Assembly: GCA_002323535.1 (NCBI GenBank)
Contig: DCQT01000007.1
Coordinates: forward strand, 1-26,760
Source: Bacteriovoracaceae bacterium UBA1511
Lineage (GTDB): Bacteria; Bdellovibrionota; Bacteriovoracia; Bacteriovoracales; Bacteriovoracaceae
Reading direction: 5' to 3'
Length of the DNA stretch: 26,760 nt
Positions 23,359-26,760 of this stretch are shown piece by piece. The notes below the pieces were generated by a model. It saw nothing but the letters and a program-made list of their open reading frames with translations, was not told the origin of the DNA and searched no databases. The translations under genes and the position numbers were made by a program. Every line of letters starts with the position of its first letter. The first letter of the stretch is position 1.

Positions 23359-23748
23359 CTAGATACATGAAAGTTCTTTTTTCTTAACGATAACATCTTT
23401 AAATCTATCATTCGGGTTAAGAATTTCTAGTTGCTTATCAAGGTGAAGTACCAAGCTACTTGCTTTCCCCTTTCTTTTTATTACTCCAGAGGCAGTGACG
23501 TGAACTTTTTTAGTATTCAAGCGAAAAAACTCGCTAACATCACCATCTATCACAATTTTATATTGTCTTTTAGTATTGGGGTAGACTTGTAAAAAATGAA
23601 TTGTTTTATCCTCATTAGAACCAAGTAAGCCCCTTATTTCATACTGTCCACACGTAAGAAACTCTATCCCAGCAGAACTAATTAAATTTTTTTTAGAGTA
23701 AGCACTCAAGGATATAAAAAGGAATATGAGGTTTATTATTATTTTCAT
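23359..23748 (-). CDS. Small secreted protein coupled to the caspase-like gene
   Basis: 129 residues. A signal peptide (MKIIINLIFLFISLSAYS) is followed by a mature domain of about 110 residues that looks beta-rich (QYEIRGLLGSN, TIHFLQVYPNT, QYKIVIDGDV, KKVHVTASGVIKRKG, SSLVLHLDKQLEIL). It has two Cys (in LTCGQY and the C-terminal SCI) that could form a disulphide. No family recognised. Its ATG overlaps the stop codon of the caspase-like gene (ATGA) and has no ribosome-binding site of its own, so the two are co-translated and probably co-functional; an inhibitor, chaperone or accessory subunit are possibilities without direct evidence. Confidence 0.75.
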   Translation of the reverse strand: MKIIINLIFLFISLSAYSKKNLISSAGIEFLTCGQYEIRGLLGSNEDKTIHFLQVYPNTKRQYKIVIDGDVSEFFRLNTKKVHVTASGVIKRKGKASSLVLHLDKQLEILNPNDRFKDVIVKKKELSCI

Positions 23749-25706
23749 TTTTTATATTTAAACATGGGAGTGTTCTCACATTTCTCTAAAGTCTCAAGCT
23801 TTCTAAGTTCTTGAGAGAGCCCTTTTTCTATAAGTTCTTTTTTTACCGCTAGTTCTTTGACAATAGTCATGGCCTTTCTCGTTTTTATTTTCTTACGATG
23901 TGCCTTATGCATCATGCTCTCAATTGGATTCGGAATAGTATGACCCAGAACCTCAGTATTTTTATAATTAGAGTCAGAGATAAACTCCATTAACTTTTTC
24001 TTAGCTTCCTTCAACGACTTATAGGCTATTTCAGGAGACTTACTTTTTTCAATATCTTTTTCTGTTTTCTTTTTAATTTTAAAGAAATATTTTTTGATGC
24101 TTCGAATTTTTCGCGTGACTTCATTATTTTTTTGCCGCTCTGATGTTTTCTCTAGTAACTCAAGTTTTTCAATTGGATTATTAAAAATAATATTATAACT
24201 TTTCTCTCTATTTTGAATAAGTTCACTTTTCGTTTCTTGAATATCGATTTGATTTTGAGTTAACTTATTTTTTTGTTCTTTAAAAAAAAAGCAATTACTT
24301 CCCTCAGGGCTATTTGATCCACATTTCTCATCAAGGTGCTTAAAAACTAAGGATGTTTGAGGGTCATTGATATCTAGATAATTAGAATCGAATTCGGGAC
24401 AATTTTTAAACTCTTCACAGAGCCTTTTTAAAAACATTAGGGTGTTATATTGATTGAGCTTGTCTTTTTGTTCTTTCATTCTAATTTCAAATATGATGTC
24501 TTGCTGTAAAAGACTTGCAGAAATATTATCTAGTTTATAGCTAAAATCTCCATAAGCTCTCATTACATCATCGGCTTCTTTCTCTTCTTTTTTTAATAAT
24601 TCTATTCTATTAGGTGTAATGTCAGTTATCTTTCTCCTGTAAATAATTGAGGCGGTTTTAAGAAGTTGTTTTTTCTCAGCCTCATATTTGATTTTTTGAA
24701 GGTTGTAATCAAGTTCCTGGTCAGTAGACCTAGTTGTGGCCTTATCGCAAGTTGGTGCATCTAATTTAAGATTTATTTTTTTTTTATCGAGTCCAAGCTT
24801 TGAATATAGCTTGTTAATATATCTGTCAGAGGTAAGGTTCGGTACTGATTTGTTATGTTTTATAAATGAGAAATTTGCCCATTCTTTAAGGCTAATACTC
24901 CCATCTCCGTCTAAGTCCCACTTTTTATATTTTTTTTTGAATATTCCTCCTAATCCCTTTTTTAAGTTTTTTAGGCTTGATGAAAGAGTTTCATCTGCCC
25001 AGGCAAACTCCTCTGCGCTCGATGCACTTATTCCACAAACATTTTCAATTGGGTCATCTTTTTCGTCCAACAGCCCATTAAGTAATCCTCCTGAGAAACA
25101 AAAATCAAATGTAAAAACGGTAGGGGGGAGATCGCACGGGCAATCACTGCAATTACACAATGATTCTTTTTTTTCTTTGATAGTGTTACTCAAGCCTTCT
25201 CTAAGATCAGTAATGCTGAGATTTTTTTCGGCTAATGAAGCTTCGTTTTGCCCATGTATACCATCTTTAATCGTTCCATGGTCAGTTAGGTATATTACAG
25301 ATTTTTCTTTCGCGCTGATAATTGTATCTTTCATATCAGCTATAAAATTATTAGAGGTAGATGTGGGAAAATTATCTCGATATTTTTTTCCAATTCCAAA
25401 GCAAAAGCCTTGAAGAGATGGCGGATGTTTAGGGACTAGAACTTTTTCACACGATTTGTCGGAAAAAACCTCTCTCATATTATTTAAGTCTAAATAAAAA
25501 CTACAATAGTCGCTGGCCTTGTCCAGGAGCTTTGGTTTTCTGTTATGATTACTATCGTCTCCGTTTACTAGAAGGGTCCTTGTTCCACTGTGGCAATATT
25601 TTTCAGTTATTCCATCGTGACTATACAAAAAAAATAATAGAATAATTAGATTCTTAGCACAAAACAAAAATGATATATTTGAATTAAGTCTGTAACACTT
25701 TCTCAC
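23745..25706 (-). CDS. Secreted caspase-fold (clan CD) cysteine peptidase with EF-hand and coiled-coil tail
   Basis: 653 residues starting at a GTG; no ATG lies near the start, and the exact start is uncertain. An N-terminal hydrophobic stretch (NLIILLFFLYS, about 19-29) suggests export. Residues ~44-235 look like a caspase/legumain-type peptidase: a first strand TLLVNGDD, SVIYLTDHG with His143, FTFDFCFSGGLL with Cys203, then VCGISASSAEEFAWADE, the usual S1-pocket strand of C13/C14-like enzymes. A Cys cluster CNCSDCPC (184-191) sits between the catalytic residues. DLDGDGSISLKE (264-275) is a perfect EF-hand calcium loop. Residues ~330-640 are highly charged and helical, likely coiled coil. 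Followed by an overlapping small secreted protein gene. Confidence 0.8.
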   Translation of the reverse strand: MRKCYRLNSNISFLFCAKNLIILLFFLYSHDGITEKYCHSGTRTLLVNGDDSNHNRKPKLLDKASDYCSFYLDLNNMREVFSDKSCEKVLVPKHPPSLQGFCFGIGKKYRDNFPTSTSNNFIADMKDTIISAKEKSVIYLTDHGTIKDGIHGQNEASLAEKNLSITDLREGLSNTIKEKKESLCNCSDCPCDLPPTVFTFDFCFSGGLLNGLLDEKDDPIENVCGISASSAEEFAWADETLSSSLKNLKKGLGGIFKKKYKKWDLDGDGSISLKEWANFSFIKHNKSVPNLTSDRYINKLYSKLGLDKKKINLKLDAPTCDKATTRSTDQELDYNLQKIKYEAEKKQLLKTASIIYRRKITDITPNRIELLKKEEKEADDVMRAYGDFSYKLDNISASLLQQDIIFEIRMKEQKDKLNQYNTLMFLKRLCEEFKNCPEFDSNYLDINDPQTSLVFKHLDEKCGSNSPEGSNCFFFKEQKNKLTQNQIDIQETKSELIQNREKSYNIIFNNPIEKLELLEKTSERQKNNEVTRKIRSIKKYFFKIKKKTEKDIEKSKSPEIAYKSLKEAKKKLMEFISDSNYKNTEVLGHTIPNPIESMMHKAHRKKIKTRKAMTIVKELAVKKELIEKGLSQELRKLETLEKCENTPMFKYKK

Positions 25707-25800
25707 CTGTGAAGATTCGGAATTGTGGCAAATAATTTTTACTCTCTTTGTTAAATAAAAATTATTTTTTTATGCCTTGTGTTTGAAATCAATATCCGGA

Positions 25801-26202
25801 TTATGGGAGTTTCGACGGATCAAATGGGTTGGGAAGAAAGTCTCCAAAACTCATTCGCTTTAAAACATTTTTTGAGTCACAAAGTAAAACAACACACTCC
25901 GGGCAAGCAAACTCTGCAATTACTTGAAGACACATTCCACAAGGCTCAGCTTGAGGCTCCGTGACGACAACAACTTTTTTTATAGTGAGCTTTCCTTCCT
26001 CACTGACCGCTTTTAAAATTGCTGTTCGCTCAGCACATATGGTTGCGCCAAAGCTGCAATTTTCAACATTACATCCACTATAGATATTTCCAGATTCAGT
26101 GAGAATAGCAGCGCCAACTTTAAACTTTGAATAAGGGCTATACGAGTTTTCTCGTGCTTTCACGGCCGCTTTAAATAGCGATTTTTCTTTTTCTGTTTCC
26201 AA
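25801..26202 (-). CDS. cdd: Cytidine deaminase
   Basis: 133 residues, the length of tetrameric cytidine deaminases that convert cytidine and deoxycytidine to uridine in pyrimidine salvage. SPYSKFKVGAA (22-32) and the substrate-binding GCNVENCSFGATICAE lead to Cys56-Ala-Glu58; PCGMC gives Cys88 and Cys91, completing the three Cys zinc site and the catalytic Glu. The usual PCGxCRQ has Leu instead of Arg here (PCGMCLQ). The start is a TTG at 26202 with CGGGAG about 8 bases upstream; no nearby ATG fits the family N-terminus. It follows the dihydroorotase gene by 14 bases, making a pyrimidine pair. Confidence 0.95.
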   Translation of the reverse strand: METEKEKSLFKAAVKARENSYSPYSKFKVGAAILTESGNIYSGCNVENCSFGATICAERTAILKAVSEEGKLTIKKVVVVTEPQAEPCGMCLQVIAEFACPECVVLLCDSKNVLKRMSFGDFLPNPFDPSKLP

Positions 26203-26216
26203 AAAAATAACTCCCG

Positions 26217-26760
26217 TTAGTGGTGAAATTCTACAGCAGAGGAAGACAGCTCTTCTCTGGTAATGATTTTATTATCTCTCATCACCACTTTTCCACCAAC
26301 CACGGTCATTTCTACCCGGCCTTTAAGCCTTTTTCCATCAAAGGGTGTCCAGCCACACTTACTAGCCTGATCTTCATTTTTTATTGTGAAATCTCGGTTA
26401 CTAAAAATGGTGAGATCTCCATCAAAGCCTTTTTTGATCTGTCCTTTATTTTTAATTTTAAAAACCTCAACCGGGTTTTTAACAAAGTAATTTACTAGCT
26501 GATTTAAAGAAATTTTATTTTCCATGCAAGCGTTGAGCATCAATGGAAAAATTGTTTGGGCTCCTGGGATACCTGAGGGGCTTGTTGGATAAGGTTGTTT
26601 TTTTTCTTCAACTGTATGAGGAGCGTGGTCGGAGCCAAGGATCGCCACCTCATTATTGGCCACGGCTTCCCACAATCTTTTTTGATGCTCCATTTCTCTA
26701 ATGGGTGGGTTCATTTGAGAAAAACTTCCAAGTCTTTCATAGCAATCAGGTGCATGAAGG
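26217..26760 (-). CDS. pyrC: Dihydroorotase, C-terminal part (runs off window)
   Basis: The frame is open to the right-hand end of the window, so the N-terminus and most metal ligands are missing. About 181 residues are seen. Before the first in-window Met the frame continues with LHAPDCYERLGSFSQ. NPPIRE, then LGSDHAPHTVEEK (metal-binding Asp region), SGIPGAQTIFPLML, VEVFKIKNKGQIKKGFDGDLTIF and TPFDGKRLKGRVEMTVVGG follow the order of type I dihydroorotases (PyrC), which cyclise carbamoyl aspartate in pyrimidine synthesis. Related hydantoinase/allantoinase-type amidohydrolases share this pattern, but the linked cytidine deaminase favours pyrimidine metabolism. Confidence 0.85.
   Translation of the reverse strand, partial: LHAPDCYERLGSFSQMNPPIREMEHQKRLWEAVANNEVAILGSDHAPHTVEEKKQPYPTSPSGIPGAQTIFPLMLNACMENKISLNQLVNYFVKNPVEVFKIKNKGQIKKGFDGDLTIFSNRDFTIKNEDQASKCGWTPFDGKRLKGRVEMTVVGGKVVMRDNKIITREELSSSAVEFHH

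Noticed and set aside
24736..25413. 225-codon plus-strand frame opposite the caspase-like gene
   Set aside because: Long, but the minus-strand frame carries catalytic and EF-hand motifs; the plus frame is a Ser/Phe/Leu-rich complement product without a start site.
25753..25767. Terminator downstream of cytidine deaminase
   Set aside because: AAATAA/TTATTT can pair with a three-base loop, but the stem is entirely A/T in an A/T-rich gap and is not distinguishable from chance.
25779..25964. Plus-strand open frame opposite cytidine deaminase
   Set aside because: It is antisense to a confidently identified gene and has no recognisable product.

Overview
The window is a low-GC, gene-dense bacterial chromosome segment. 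It most likely comes from a Gram-negative of the Bdellovibrionota (Bdellovibrio/Bacteriovorax/Halobacteriovorax type), probably marine. The reasons are the rpsR - DUF2232 membrane protein - rplI - dnaB order found in delta-type proteobacteria, a PomA/PomB-like stator pair, several lipoproteins and outer-membrane barrels, and the base composition. The assignment is inference from gene content; no 16S gene is present.

Layout. 1-4609 (+): the 3' part of rpsR (S18 with an unusual N-terminal extension), a DUF2232-like membrane protein, rplI with an acidic tail, a strong intrinsic terminator, then dnaB followed one base later by a pabB-type chorismate enzyme. 4676-7610 (+): a good sigma70-type promoter, a 67-residue excisionase-like HTH protein, then motA-motB and an overlapping RluA-family pseudouridine synthase. 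7626-8763: a divergent pair, one anchored protein of unknown function and one YciB/IspZ-like membrane protein. 8769-12686 (-): a tightly coupled operon of proline iminopeptidase, DAHP synthase-chorismate mutase fusion, class I aminotransferase and prephenate dehydrogenase, which together supply tyrosine/phenylalanine precursors. 12813-25706: an envelope and secretion block with a RoxA/MauG-like di-haem cytochrome, a 1218-residue GLUG-repeat lipoprotein, a small Sel1-like protein, a 726-residue lipoprotein with EF-hand-like loops, two outer-membrane barrel candidates, and a two-gene unit encoding a secreted caspase-fold (clan CD) cysteine peptidase with an embedded EF-hand and a small secreted partner. 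25801-26760 (-): cytidine deaminase and the 3' part of a dihydroorotase.

The housekeeping islands at each end look conventional. The most unusual content is the caspase-like/EF-hand protein and its partner (23359-25706), the split GLUG lipoprotein with a repeat that could pair over its start codon (14571-18296), a GC-rich hairpin-bearing intergenic stretch (23100-23260) and the EF-hand-like lipoprotein (18542-20722). No tRNA, rRNA, CRISPR array, insertion sequence or phage gene was recognised.
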